NCBI RefSeq assembly: GCF_000317555.1
Contig: NC_019745.1
Coordinates: forward strand, 4,154,001 to 4,218,000
Reading direction: 5' to 3'
From: Gloeocapsa sp. PCC 7428
GTDB taxonomy: Bacteria > Cyanobacteriota > Cyanobacteriia > Cyanobacteriales > Chroococcidiopsidaceae
Length of the DNA stretch: 64,000 nucleotides
Position numbers and translations under genes: made by a program. Positions 53,723-63,454 of the stretch are shown here, piece by piece (position 1 is the stretch's first letter; every line of letters starts with the position of its first letter). Under the pieces are notes generated by a model that made no database searches, was not told the origin of the DNA, and saw only the letters and a list, made by a program, of their open reading frames with translations.

Positions 53723-55639
53723 CTAGAAATTGAAGGTTGTCCGTAGTGTTCCAATGATGACGTCTGAGTTATCGTTGTTTTGACCAGGAGAACTTAACCA
53801 GATCACGCCAGGTGTAATCGAAACGTTGTCTGTTAGTTGATATCTGTAGAAGCCTTCAACGTGTAACCCGTAGTCACGAGTAAAGCCTGCAACGCCAGGA
53901 GCGTCAAGCCCTCTTAATGTAGGTTCGACACCTGCGAAGATGCCTAAGAGGTTGCCTTCTTTACCCAAGTCTGGGAAAGCAACTCCACCGCCGAAGGTCC
54001 AGATGTCACCACTACCACGACCAAGTAGGGTCGCGTTGGTGTATGTCCCAAACCCACTTAGCGAGATTCTATCGCTCAACCGGAGGGCAGCTGATACACC
54101 ATATGAGTTAGTTACGGTAGGTACTTCACCTGTCGGTAACAGTGCAGATGGGTTATTCGCCTCTAGAGTACCAACAATTGGACCTGTTGATTGACCGCTA
54201 CCTGCAAAAGAACCACCAATATCAAAAATTCCGTTACCAGTGGTGTGATAAGCATGAACATATGTTGCAGCTAAAGCAACGCGATCGCCTAAGTTGAAGT
54301 TCAACTGAGCTAATGCTGAGTAGTCACCGTTACCGATACCTGCACTCAAACCAGGATCGCTGGCGTTATCTGCTAAATAACCTACAGTCAAAGAACTTGG
54401 TCTGAGAACGCCACTACCGCCAAACGCTAAGGTTAAACCACCACCAGCGCCACCACCAATTCGGTAGATTGGGTTTTGTTGCGCAAAGGTAGATAGCGCG
54501 CCACGACCTCCGTCGTAGTCTTCAAAGTATGGATTCACAGTAGCTGCATAGTCACTGTGAATACCACCAGTAGCCGCTAAATAACCTCTAGCTTGCCCAA
54601 ATAGCGGGAAGTCGTAAGCTAACCAATCAACATAAACGTCGTTCTCAAAGTTCGGTGCTACGTTGAATGTTTGAGTTCCTTCAAAGGTCTTGAAAGGAGT
54701 TGCTGCTGTGTTGTAGGGACTGAAGCTAAATGGCTGTGCGTTTCCTGTTGCCAAGCGCGTATGCAAGACATCAGAACCGCCGAAGCTGGTTTGGAAGTCT
54801 AAACGGACGCGGTTTTGGAATACGGTGTTGTCGTCTACATCGTCTCCAAATGTGTCACTAACAGCAGCGACGACTTCACCGACTAGTTTAGTTGTTGTCG
54901 AAAATTGATTTGCTTCAAGTTCGGCTGTTTGTGCTTCTAGAGCATCTACACGACCGCGCAATGTTGCCAGTTCCGCCGCAAACTCTTCTTGCAGGCGCTG
55001 GAGGGTTGCTAGGTCTTCCCGACGAACCAAGTCGGCTGTACCAGCTGCGATTAGTTCGTTAACTCGGTCTAAGGCAGCGTTCAAACCAGCCGCAAACTCA
55101 TACCGTGTCATTGCGCGATTACCGCGATAGGTTCCATCAGGATAACCAGCGATAACTCCGTAGCGTTCTACAAGTGATTGCAACGCTTGAAATGCCCAGT
55201 CGGTTGGTTGGACGTCAGATAGTTGAGAAACAGAAGTGACTTGGGCAACTGAGTTGGCATTGCCTCTACCTTCGTTACTGTAGCGGTTGAGATCGTCTAA
55301 CGATTCAACAGATGGCGCAACGGGAGCGCTAGCAGGTGTTGTCGTTGCTTGCGCTACAGTAATTGGCATTACTGCTGGAGCTTGCGTTGATACTGTAGGT
55401 ACTTGAGCTACAGGTTCTGCTACTGCTTGTGGTTGAATAGCATTTCCTGTAGTATTCTGCTCTATACTATTCTCGATGGTTGCAACTACGTAATCTGTTG
55501 CTGGAGCTTGAGCAGCATCTTGCTGATTGAGTTCAGCTGATTGCGGTTGCTCTACTGCTAGGGCTGTAGAGGATACAACTATTGTTGCGCCTAGGACTGC
55601 GGGGCTGAGCAGTAGGGATTTCCACAAGATTTTTGACAT
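53723..55639 (-). CDS. Iron uptake porin (SLH domain, OprB-type barrel)
   Basis: A 638-residue outer-membrane protein of the cyanobacterial SLH-porin family, which lets inorganic iron and small solutes through the outer membrane. Signal peptide at residues 1-28 (LLLSPAVLGATIVVSSTALA), a Pro/Ala/Gln-rich linker, an SLH domain (about 138-195: DVQPTDWAFQALQSLVERYGVIAGYPDGTYRGNRAMTRYEFAA), a short coiled coil (about 200-240) and an OprB beta-barrel that ends in Phe (RTTFNF). It has a long AT-rich upstream region and a good terminator. No clear Fur box is visible upstream. Confidence 0.93.
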   Translation of the reverse strand: MSKILWKSLLLSPAVLGATIVVSSTALAVEQPQSAELNQQDAAQAPATDYVVATIENSIEQNTTGNAIQPQAVAEPVAQVPTVSTQAPAVMPITVAQATTTPASAPVAPSVESLDDLNRYSNEGRGNANSVAQVTSVSQLSDVQPTDWAFQALQSLVERYGVIAGYPDGTYRGNRAMTRYEFAAGLNAALDRVNELIAAGTADLVRREDLATLQRLQEEFAAELATLRGRVDALEAQTAELEANQFSTTTKLVGEVVAAVSDTFGDDVDDNTVFQNRVRLDFQTSFGGSDVLHTRLATGNAQPFSFSPYNTAATPFKTFEGTQTFNVAPNFENDVYVDWLAYDFPLFGQARGYLAATGGIHSDYAATVNPYFEDYDGGRGALSTFAQQNPIYRIGGGAGGGLTLAFGGSGVLRPSSLTVGYLADNASDPGLSAGIGNGDYSALAQLNFNLGDRVALAATYVHAYHTTGNGIFDIGGSFAGSGQSTGPIVGTLEANNPSALLPTGEVPTVTNSYGVSAALRLSDRISLSGFGTYTNATLLGRGSGDIWTFGGGVAFPDLGKEGNLLGIFAGVEPTLRGLDAPGVAGFTRDYGLHVEGFYRYQLTDNVSITPGVIWLSSPGQNNDNSDVIIGTLRTTFNF

Positions 55640-56525
55640 TTTTACCTCTTATCCTCACACCTTTTGTAGATAAAAGAATTTTTGCATGGACTCATTACAC
55701 TATAGGCAATGAGACAACCTATTGACACCTGTGGAGGAGGTATACTGTAGTAATTATAAGTTTAACACTGTTTAATGCTTGATTAAGTCTGAGTTAATAA
55801 AATTAATAGCGATTTTCACGGAAACTGATGCGAATTTTCGCGCGAACATCTAGATGTGAAGCAACAGTTCAAGACCTGAGCCAATTTTACATATATAAGC
55901 TGCCCATATAATTCAAGTCAAGCTTTTACGTCCTTGTCCCGTGCTCATGAATTTATGATTCAGCAATATATCATAAACTAAGGTGGCAACGCTATAAGCA
56001 ATAACTGTCGGTTTTATAAGTTAGATTAATATATAAATTGCTAAAAGATAATTATGCTGCCTGAGTGATTAACATCGTTACAGCGTAAGACACAAAATGA
56101 AGCTATGGCTAGGAATTGTAATACATAACTTAATACTCAGGTTTTATAAAAAACTCAATAAACTTTTGTAATATTTTGAGTTCAATAGATGTGTTGAGTT
56201 AGCACAGGCTTATTTATACTTTTGTACATGAAAGATAACCTACTAGCGAATTTCAACCGATTCTGTTTGCTAGAGAAAAGACTGCGATCGCCTACGACAT
56301 AAGCGTTTAACTTGCCTAATAATTAGGTCATTTATTAACAAATGTTTGAACTTAATTAAATATTATTTAATCTTCAACTTAACTACTAAAGAATTAAACT
56401 TTTTGGCAAAATTGTAGAATGTAATTGATCATAAAAATCATAGTTTACGACTCAGGGCGAAGTGTTACTTTGCTGAAGTTACTGATTCAATTAGTTGCTG
56501 AACAAGACAATAAAGAGGCGACTCG
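55640..56525. other. Long AT-rich divergent intergenic region
   Basis: About 886 bp between the porin and the universal stress protein genes. No protein gene or known RNA seen. It contains many stretches of A/T and should hold long 5' leaders and promoters. A weak minus-strand promoter for the porin (TATAGT near 55690-55695) is possible. Small regulatory RNAs cannot be excluded. Confidence 0.4.
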
Positions 56526-57353
56526 ATGTTAGAAAAAATTTTGTTAGCTGACTCTGGGACTGGTCATTCGGAAGAAATGCTCAAAGCATTAATGGATTTA
56601 CCATCGATTCAAAAGGCAGCTGTCACCGTTTTGCATGTTGTGTCTCCTCAAGTTAGTGCCGAGACAATGACATCGAAGTGGGAAGAAGGAGGGAAGGTAC
56701 TAGCCACAGCAATTCAGTCGTTGCAGTTAGATCCAACAAAAGTTTCGGCAATTCTTCGCCAAGGCGATCCTAAAGATGTTGTCTGCCAAGTTGCAGAGGA
56801 GATTGATGCGGATCTGATTATTATGGGTTCGCGCGGTCTTAAACGCTTGCAATCGATTTTGTCTAATTCAGTTAGTCAGTACGTGTTTCAATTGTCCTCG
56901 CGACCAATGTTGTTGGTCAAGGATGATATTTATGTCAAAAAAATCAATCGCATCATGGTAGCGGTGGATGGTTCAGAGGCGGCGAAACAATGTTTACAGT
57001 TAGCGTTGTTTTTGTTGCGCGATATTAAAGGAGGGCAACTGATTTTAGCCCACGTCGATAAAGGTGCAGCAACACCAGGCGAAAAAGATCCGGTTTTAGC
57101 CGAAGCGATCGCCGAAGCGAAAAAACAAGGCATACAACCCCGCGCAATTTCCACTACGGGTAAACCTGGTGAAGAAATTTGCCGCATCGCCGAAGAAAAC
57201 AATGTCGATTTATTAATGCTTGGTTCTCCAGATCGCCGTCCTTCGATTGCGAAAAGTTTTGTTGACTTGGATCGGCTTTTGGGTTCTTCGTTGTCCGATT
57301 ACGTCCGCGTGAATGCAAACTGTCCGGTGTTATTAGCAAGGACTGTAGGTTAA
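56526..57353 (+). CDS. Universal stress protein, tandem UspA domains
   Basis: A 275-residue protein with two Usp domains (about residues 1-135 and 140-275). Each has the ATP-binding loop near its end: GSRGLKRLQSILSNSVSQYV and GSPDRRPSIAKSFVDLDRLLGSSLSDYV. The second loop is longer and less regular than the first, so nucleotide binding may differ. Usp proteins aid survival under stress. A terminator lies directly downstream. Confidence 0.9.
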   Translation: MLEKILLADSGTGHSEEMLKALMDLPSIQKAAVTVLHVVSPQVSAETMTSKWEEGGKVLATAIQSLQLDPTKVSAILRQGDPKDVVCQVAEEIDADLIIMGSRGLKRLQSILSNSVSQYVFQLSSRPMLLVKDDIYVKKINRIMVAVDGSEAAKQCLQLALFLLRDIKGGQLILAHVDKGAATPGEKDPVLAEAIAEAKKQGIQPRAISTTGKPGEEICRIAEENNVDLLMLGSPDRRPSIAKSFVDLDRLLGSSLSDYVRVNANCPVLLARTVG

Positions 57354-57381
57354 TTGCGATTTTATTTGTGCTTTCACTAGC

Positions 57382-57412
57382 AAAAAACCCCTGCATTGAG
57401 CGGGGGTTTTTG
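57382..57412 (+). terminator. Terminator after the universal stress gene
   Basis: CCCCTGC-ATTGA-GCGGGGG hairpin flanked by AAAAA and TTTTT, so it works on both strands and also ends the convergent psbM transcript. Confidence 0.85.
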
Positions 57413-57427
57413 TCAAGGAACTTATTT

Positions 57428-57544
57428 TTATGAATCGTTGCGACCTTCGCGGCTAGCAGTCTGAATATACAGAATAATCAAGAACACAGCTGGGACTAAG
57501 ACGAACAAGATGCTCGCTACGAACCCTAAGTCATTAACTTGCAT
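57428..57544 (-). CDS. psbM: Photosystem II protein M
   Basis: A 38-residue membrane protein, [20 protein letters not shown] then [18 protein letters not shown]. It matches PsbM, a one-helix subunit at the dimer interface of photosystem II: N-terminal MQVNDLGF, single helix, then YIQTASRE. It is too short for many gene callers. The ferredoxin gene lies 96 bp upstream on the same strand. Confidence 0.93.
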   Translation of the reverse strand: MQVNDLGFVASILFVLVPAVFLIILYIQTASREGRNDS

Positions 57545-57640
57545 CGAAAGAAAGCCTCTCGCGGATCATGAGCTAACAGTTTTAGAATAACATTATCGTC
57601 GCTGTCAGAGAAGAGGAACTTTTGCTTACAGTAAACTTCA

Positions 57641-57937
57641 TCAAGGCTTAGTGACGACGCTGACAGGTCCATTGACTAATGCTTGGCAAGCAAGACGATA
57701 GTTTTTTGGCTTTTTCTTGAGTTTGCGATCTTCAACTTCTGTGCGTGGTGACAAGTTTTCCATGCCTTGAGTAATCTCAACAATGCAAGTGCCACATTGA
57801 CCATAGCCACCGCAATTCATCATTTTGCCGTAGAATTTGTAAATATCAATGCCATTTTCCATCGCCTTGAGCCGAAGATTGGCACCGTCAGCAGCAACGA
57901 CTTCACGATTTTCTTTCTCAAATTTGATATTGGGCAT
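57641..57937 (-). CDS. 2Fe-2S ferredoxin
   Basis: A 98-residue plant-type [2Fe-2S] ferredoxin. Cluster ligands: [10 protein letters not shown] plus Cys in RLACQAL. The spacing C-x5-C-x2-C, in place of C-x4-C, is that of the chlorosome-type/FdxH-like subgroup and of FdC-like ferredoxins in cyanobacteria. It carries electrons in the cytoplasm; the partner is unknown. The start at MPNIKF (57937) is preferred; an upstream ATG at 57955 adds six residues. Confidence 0.88.
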   Translation of the reverse strand: MPNIKFEKENREVVAADGANLRLKAMENGIDIYKFYGKMMNCGGYGQCGTCIVEITQGMENLSPRTEVEDRKLKKKPKNYRLACQALVNGPVSVVTKP

Positions 57938-58129
57938 TCCCGCTTCCTCGTTCACCTGTGATGACCGGATGTTGTACTGTGCAGCGAAGGAGACTACAGC
58001 GCCTCAATGCGCCGAAGGCTAGCTTGCACTTCTATTGTGACGACTGAGTAAAGTTTAATGCTCAGTAATTATGTTGATTTATTACGAAATATTAAAACAT
58101 ATTACGGTTCGGCGCGGTTGAGATTTCGA

Positions 58130-58663
58130 TTAGTTGCGAGATTCTAGTTCTTGGCGTTGTTCGAGTGCTAAACGCTGATTCAGCCACTCTAATTCTTCTT
58201 TGATCACCGCAATAAATCTATGCCATACCGCGATTTCATAGAAATCGTCACTGGGTATCGGTTGAACTTCTAGCGTTTCCAGCCGCAGACGACACACCAT
58301 GATGCGGTGTTCGAGAAGTTTAATGCGTTCGGCAGGTTCGAGATGACTAAAAAAGAAGTACTTAATAATAAAGCGCGATCGCGCGTTGACCCAACTTTCG
58401 TGCGGGTGTTCTAGCATTTTGCGGCGAAAGGCGATCGCACCTTGGGAAGTAATGCTATAAATCTTACGGCTAGGTCCTGCTTCACCGGCTTCTTGGATGA
58501 GAGTTGTAATATCACCTCGTTCTTCTAAGCGCCTCAACAACGGGTAAATTGCACCATAATTGACACTAATACAGCCGCTCATAAATTGCTCTAGTTGCTG
58601 TTTTAATCGATAACCGTGTAGCGGTTTGCTTTGCAATATACCCAGGGTCGCTAGCTCAAGCAT
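58130..58663 (-). CDS. PadR family transcriptional regulator
   Basis: A 177-residue PadR protein with the winged-helix domain at the N-terminus (LELATLGILQSKPLHGYRLKQQLEQFMSGCISVNYGAIYPLLRRLEERGDI) and a helical dimerisation part at the C-terminus (about 90-165). It is divergent to the RND efflux operon and probably controls it in response to a small hydrophobic compound. Confidence 0.92.
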   Translation of the reverse strand: MLELATLGILQSKPLHGYRLKQQLEQFMSGCISVNYGAIYPLLRRLEERGDITTLIQEAGEAGPSRKIYSITSQGAIAFRRKMLEHPHESWVNARSRFIIKYFFFSHLEPAERIKLLEHRIMVCRLRLETLEVQPIPSDDFYEIAVWHRFIAVIKEELEWLNQRLALEQRQELESRN

Positions 58664-58928
58664 TCTTTTTTATGTCAAACTGATAGATTGAAAGACTGTA
58701 CTAAATTGAAATAACAAAAATTTATATATCTTCAGACTTAGGACAGAGCCAAATTAACTATTAGCAATATTTAAATACTTTAGTAAAGATATGGAAAGGG
58801 CAAAATATAAAAGATACAAAGCTTTTCTTTATCCGTGTGTTAACTTTCTAACCGTTAGCTAGCGAATGATTGTATGACTGCCGCTACCAAACTTAAATTT
58901 GCTATCAAACAAAATAGGACAACAACAG

Positions 58929-60230
58929 GTGGTGCTTTTAGTGTTTAAAGACATCCGAATTTTAAAGTTGTTGTTCAGTTTAGGAGTCATTGTCGCCCTA
59001 ACAGGGTGCAATTCATTACCAAGCGAATCTGAAGCAAATGCCCAGCAAAGGCAGTCGGGAGAAAATCGTCAAACAACACCAGTCGATGTTGCGATCGCGC
59101 GGACAGGTAGCTTAGCCGAACAACCAGAGTATACAGGTACAACTGCACCAGCACGCGAAGTCTCGCTGCGATCGCAAGTCACAGGGCAAGTATTAAACAT
59201 TGGGGTTGATGTCGGCGATGCCGTACGCCAAGGGCAAACTTTAGCACGATTAGACGATGCGTTGTTAGTGAGTGCAGTTAACCAAGCAGAAGCAGAACTT
59301 GCCAGCTTACGCGCCGCCGTGGCACGCGCTCAAAATCAAGTTAGTAATGCGCAAGCACAAGTCGAGCGATCGCGCTTAGAATTACAACAAGCACAAGCAG
59401 ATTTAGCACGACAGCAACGCCTTTTGCAAGAAGGCGCAGTACCCGCACAACAAGCCGAACAAGCAAGAACCGAAGCCCAAACGGCTGCACAAATTTTACG
59501 TGCGGCGCAAGAGCAAGTCCGCACCGAACAACAAGCAGTAGCAGCAGCACAAAGTCAAGTCACCGCCCAAGAAGCCGTCGTCGCCCAGGCAAGAAGGCAA
59601 CAATCTTACGCTCGACTGACTGCACCAATTGCCGGTAAAGTCATGCAACGGCTGACAGAAGTTGGTAATTTAGTACAGCCTAATACGGAAATTGTGCGCA
59701 TTGGTGACTTTAGTCGCATTCAAGTCAATGTCGAAGTTTCGGAATTGGAACTTGCCCGAATTCGCCAAGGACAAACGGTGACAGTTCGATTAGATGCGTT
59801 TCCTGATGAAGATTTTAGCGGGCAAGTTAGTCGGATTTCTCCCGCAGCGGATCAAACCGCGCGTTTAATTCCGGTTCAAGTCGTGATTCCAAATAGTAAC
59901 GGGCAAATTGGTAGCGGACTTTTGGCACGGGTACAGTTTGCCAGCGAGGAAACACAACGCGTTGTCATACCTCAAACAGCACTCTCGCTACTCACTCAAG
60001 GATCGCCTCAACAACAGGAAAGCACAATTTATGTTGTAAATGAAACCGCAGCCAGCGAAGGGACTGTAACCGCGCGTCAAGTAACACTAGGACAAAGTGC
60101 GAACGGTCAAGTCGAAATTTTATCAGGTTTGCAACCAGGCGAGCGATTTGTCGCGCGTAGCGGTGGAGCGTTGACTGATGGCGCAACGGTGCGCTTTTCA
60201 ATTCTTTCGGAGTCACAGCAAGGGAGTTGA
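58929..60230 (+). CDS. RND efflux periplasmic adaptor (HlyD/MFP family)
   Basis: A 433-residue membrane fusion protein. A lipoprotein signal ends in LTGC (VIVALTGC), so the mature protein is lipid-anchored. The beta-barrel/lipoyl halves (VTGQVLNIGVDVGDAVRQGQTLARLDD; APIAGKVMQRLTEVGNLVQPNTEIVRIGD) flank a long Gln/Ala-rich coiled coil (about residues 100-190). The GTG at 58929 follows an AGGA site at proper distance; a TTG at 58899 is an alternative. It works with the permease encoded 5 bp downstream. Confidence 0.9.
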   Translation: MVLLVFKDIRILKLLFSLGVIVALTGCNSLPSESEANAQQRQSGENRQTTPVDVAIARTGSLAEQPEYTGTTAPAREVSLRSQVTGQVLNIGVDVGDAVRQGQTLARLDDALLVSAVNQAEAELASLRAAVARAQNQVSNAQAQVERSRLELQQAQADLARQQRLLQEGAVPAQQAEQARTEAQTAAQILRAAQEQVRTEQQAVAAAQSQVTAQEAVVAQARRQQSYARLTAPIAGKVMQRLTEVGNLVQPNTEIVRIGDFSRIQVNVEVSELELARIRQGQTVTVRLDAFPDEDFSGQVSRISPAADQTARLIPVQVVIPNSNGQIGSGLLARVQFASEETQRVVIPQTALSLLTQGSPQQQESTIYVVNETAASEGTVTARQVTLGQSANGQVEILSGLQPGERFVARSGGALTDGATVRFSILSESQQGS

Positions 60231-60235
60231 TAACC

Positions 60236-63200
60236 ATGCAACAGGGCAAAGCGTCAGGATTGAGTGTGAGTGCGATCGCAATTCGACGGCATATCGGCAC
60301 GCTGATGCTGACGCTAGCAGTCATGGTTATGGGAGTGTTTTACCTAACCTCGCTTCCAGTCGATCTGTTGCCATCAATTACCTATCCTCGTATCGGAGTT
60401 CGGATCAATGCCCCTGGGATTTCACCCGAAGTTGCAATTGATGAAGTAACAAGACCTTTAGAAGAAGCTTTATCCGCAACCGAAGGTGTTGTACAAGTTT
60501 ATTCGCAAACGCGCGAAGGACAAGTCAGTTTAGATTTGTATTTCCAACCAGGGGGAAATATTGACCAAGCGTTGAATGACGCGACAGCAGCACTCAATCG
60601 CGGTCGCGGGCAGTTACCTAACACAGTCGAAGAACCAAGATTATTCAAAGTTGACCCTTCACAATTACCTGTATATGAAGTTGCACTGACATCCCCTGCA
60701 CTCCAAGGTGTTGATTTACGCGTATTTGCTGACGAAGAATTAGCGCGCGAATTGACTGTAGTTCCTGGTGTTGCCTCGGTTGATGTCGCTGGCGGTGTTG
60801 ACGAAGAAGTTCAAGTCAATATTGACCTCAATCGCCTGCAAGCGTTAGGCGTTGGTTTAACAACAGTGCTAAATGAACTGCAAGCCCGTAACCAGGATAT
60901 TTCAGGCGGACGCATTCGCGGAGAAAATGGCGAACCGCTGACGCGGACAGTCGGGCGGTTTCAAAGCGCTGACGAAATTCGTAACCTTTCGTTTGAGGTC
61001 GCTGGAAGTAATGCACAAGGCACTGAAGATAATGCGACGCTTCCTGTTCGCCGTGTTTACCTGCGTGACTTTGCCGGAGTTGTTGACGGCACAGAAGATC
61101 AGCGCGTGTTTGTTAACCTCAACAAACAGCCAGCCGTGAAGTTAAGTATCCAGAAGCAACCTGATGCGAATACAATCACGGTTGTCAATGGAGTCAAGCA
61201 ACGCATCGAAGAACTGAGAAGATCCGGCGTGATTCCAGCAGATATGGTTTTGACGGCGACATTAGATGAATCGCAGTTTATTAGTAACTCGATTACTAAC
61301 GTGGCAAGCGCTGGTTTAATAGGGGCAGGACTCGCCGCGATCGCGGTTCTTTTATTCCTCGGTTCGCTGCGTCAAACAATTATCATCGTCTGTGCAATTC
61401 CCCTGGCAACATTAGCAGCAATTATTTTGATGGGGTTATTTGGTTTATCACTCAATGTGTTCAGTTTAGGTGGACTTGCCTTAGGCGTCGGTATCGTCGT
61501 CGATAACTCGATTGTGATGCTAGAAAACATTGCCGAAGGCGCGGGGATGACTCCTGGTAAAGATGCAAGAACGTGCATGAATTCGCAGCAACTAATTTCA
61601 CAATCGGTTCGCAGCAGCCAAGAAGTCGAATCGGCGTTAGTTGCGTCAACAAGTACAAACTTGGTTGCTGTTTTACCGTTTCTACTGATTGGTGGGTTTT
61701 TCTCATTATTATTTAGTGAATTAATTCTGACAATTAGTTTTGCGGTTGCGGCATCAATTTTGATCGCAATCACGTTTGTACCAATGGTGACATCGCGATT
61801 ACTTGCAATTCGCTGGTCAAGTCGCGTTGGTAGGTTATGGATATTACAAGCGTTTAATCGGCGATTTGATGCGGCAACTCAGGGATATCGAAACTTTTTG
61901 AGCAAGATTTTACGATATCGCTTGCTTGTCGTTGCGATCGCCTTTCTTGTTTTAGGTGGTGGTAGCCTACTCCTGGTTGGACAGATTTCACAAGAAATTC
62001 TTCCCCGCATCAGTACTGGACAAGCAACTTTATTTGCGCAGTTTCCCCCTGGAACTGTGATAGAAAACAACCGTAAAGTCATGGATGCGGTTGATGATAT
62101 TCTGTTAGAACAACCGGAAACTGAATATGTTTTCTCAACTGCGGGTGGTTTTCTCTTTGGTAGCAACACAACAGAAAACCCGTTACGGAGTTCGAGTACG
62201 ATTACTTTAAAACCTGGTAGTAACGTTGAAGCTTTCGTCGATCGCGTTAATCAAGAGTTTAATCGCCTCAATTTAGCTGGTATTCGTTTGCGCTTAAGTC
62301 CTGGGCAAGTGCGGGGCTTAATCTTGAGTAATTCTCCGGTGCGCGGTGCCGAAGTTGATATTATTCTCCAAGGTGATAACGAACAAAATCTACGCCAAGC
62401 AGGGCAACAAATCCTGCAAGCGTTAGATCAGCAAGCAACGTTAGCAAATTTCCGCCCTGATGCTGACTCTCGACAGCCCGAACTTCAAATTGTTCCTGAC
62501 TGGGAACGCGTCGCAAGTTTCGGTTTGACAACGCAAGATATCGGGCAAACAATTCAGACAGCGGTTGAAGGTTCAGTTCCAACACAATTACAACGCGGCG
62601 ATCGCTTAGTCGATGTCCGCGTCCAACTGAATCAAGCTGATATTCAAAATCAATCGCAGCTATCACGTTTGCCACTATTTGTCAATAGTAATCGCCAAAT
62701 TCGCTTATTTGACGTTGCGAGTATTCGCGAAGGTCAAGCGCCTGGGGAAATTCAACGAATTAATCAACGCCAAGTCTATATTATTGCGGGTAACTTAAAC
62801 GAAGGTGCCAGCCTCGGAGATGCGTTAGCTGAAGTCGATACGGTTCTTGAAAACATCGATTTACCACAAGGCGTTAGCATTTTACCAAGTTCTGTTGCCG
62901 AAACAAATCAACAACTACAGCGATCGCTACAAATTTTAGGTGGATTAGCGGCGTTTCTCGTTTTCGTTGTCATGGCTGTGCAATACAACTCGCTGATCGA
63001 TCCGCTGGTGATTATGTTTACTGTACCTTTAGCCCTTGCTGGGGGAATTTTTGGACTTTATATTACCGGAACTGCGATCGGCGCAACTGTTCTTGTTGGC
63101 GCAGTGTTACTGGTGGGGATTGTTGTCAATAACGCAATCATCATGGTAGAACTAGCGAATCAAATTCGCGATCGCGAACAAATTGACCGCAAAAATGCTA

Positions 63201-63454
63201 TTCTCAAAGCCGCACCACAGCGCCTACGCCCCATTTTGATGACAACAATTACCACAGTGTTAGGGATGTTTCCGCTGGCGTTAGGTATCGGCGAGGGTTC
63301 AGAATTTCTTCAACCCTTAGGAGTGGTTGTTTTTTCTGGCTTGTCTTTAGCAACGCTGCTGACGTTATTAATCATTCCCTGTTTGTATATAATCTTACAT
63401 GAAATTAGACTGCAAAAGCTAGGAGACAAGCTGAATAAAACGTTTTCACGATGA
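60236..63454 (+). CDS. RND efflux permease
   Basis: A 1072-residue inner-membrane RND pump of the HAE type, moving drugs or lipophilic compounds out by proton antiport. Features: N-terminal helix, then VDLLPSITYPRIGVRINAPGISPEVAIDEVTRPLE; TM4 GGLALGVGIVVDNSIVMLENI, where the proton-relay Asp is followed by Asn rather than by a second Asp; periplasmic loops; and a second half ending in helices. An insertion of about 35 residues after LENI (EGAGMTPGKDARTCMNSQ...) separates it from E. coli AcrB and is typical of a cyanobacterial subgroup. Coupled with the adaptor gene. Confidence 0.93.
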   Translation: MQQGKASGLSVSAIAIRRHIGTLMLTLAVMVMGVFYLTSLPVDLLPSITYPRIGVRINAPGISPEVAIDEVTRPLEEALSATEGVVQVYSQTREGQVSLDLYFQPGGNIDQALNDATAALNRGRGQLPNTVEEPRLFKVDPSQLPVYEVALTSPALQGVDLRVFADEELARELTVVPGVASVDVAGGVDEEVQVNIDLNRLQALGVGLTTVLNELQARNQDISGGRIRGENGEPLTRTVGRFQSADEIRNLSFEVAGSNAQGTEDNATLPVRRVYLRDFAGVVDGTEDQRVFVNLNKQPAVKLSIQKQPDANTITVVNGVKQRIEELRRSGVIPADMVLTATLDESQFISNSITNVASAGLIGAGLAAIAVLLFLGSLRQTIIIVCAIPLATLAAIILMGLFGLSLNVFSLGGLALGVGIVVDNSIVMLENIAEGAGMTPGKDARTCMNSQQLISQSVRSSQEVESALVASTSTNLVAVLPFLLIGGFFSLLFSELILTISFAVAASILIAITFVPMVTSRLLAIRWSSRVGRLWILQAFNRRFDAATQGYRNFLSKILRYRLLVVAIAFLVLGGGSLLLVGQISQEILPRISTGQATLFAQFPPGTVIENNRKVMDAVDDILLEQPETEYVFSTAGGFLFGSNTTENPLRSSSTITLKPGSNVEAFVDRVNQEFNRLNLAGIRLRLSPGQVRGLILSNSPVRGAEVDIILQGDNEQNLRQAGQQILQALDQQATLANFRPDADSRQPELQIVPDWERVASFGLTTQDIGQTIQTAVEGSVPTQLQRGDRLVDVRVQLNQADIQNQSQLSRLPLFVNSNRQIRLFDVASIREGQAPGEIQRINQRQVYIIAGNLNEGASLGDALAEVDTVLENIDLPQGVSILPSSVAETNQQLQRSLQILGGLAAFLVFVVMAVQYNSLIDPLVIMFTVPLALAGGIFGLYITGTAIGATVLVGAVLLVGIVVNNAIIMVELANQIRDREQIDRKNAILKAAPQRLRPILMTTITTVLGMFPLALGIGEGSEFLQPLGVVVFSGLSLATLLTLLIIPCLYIILHEIRLQKLGDKLNKTFSR

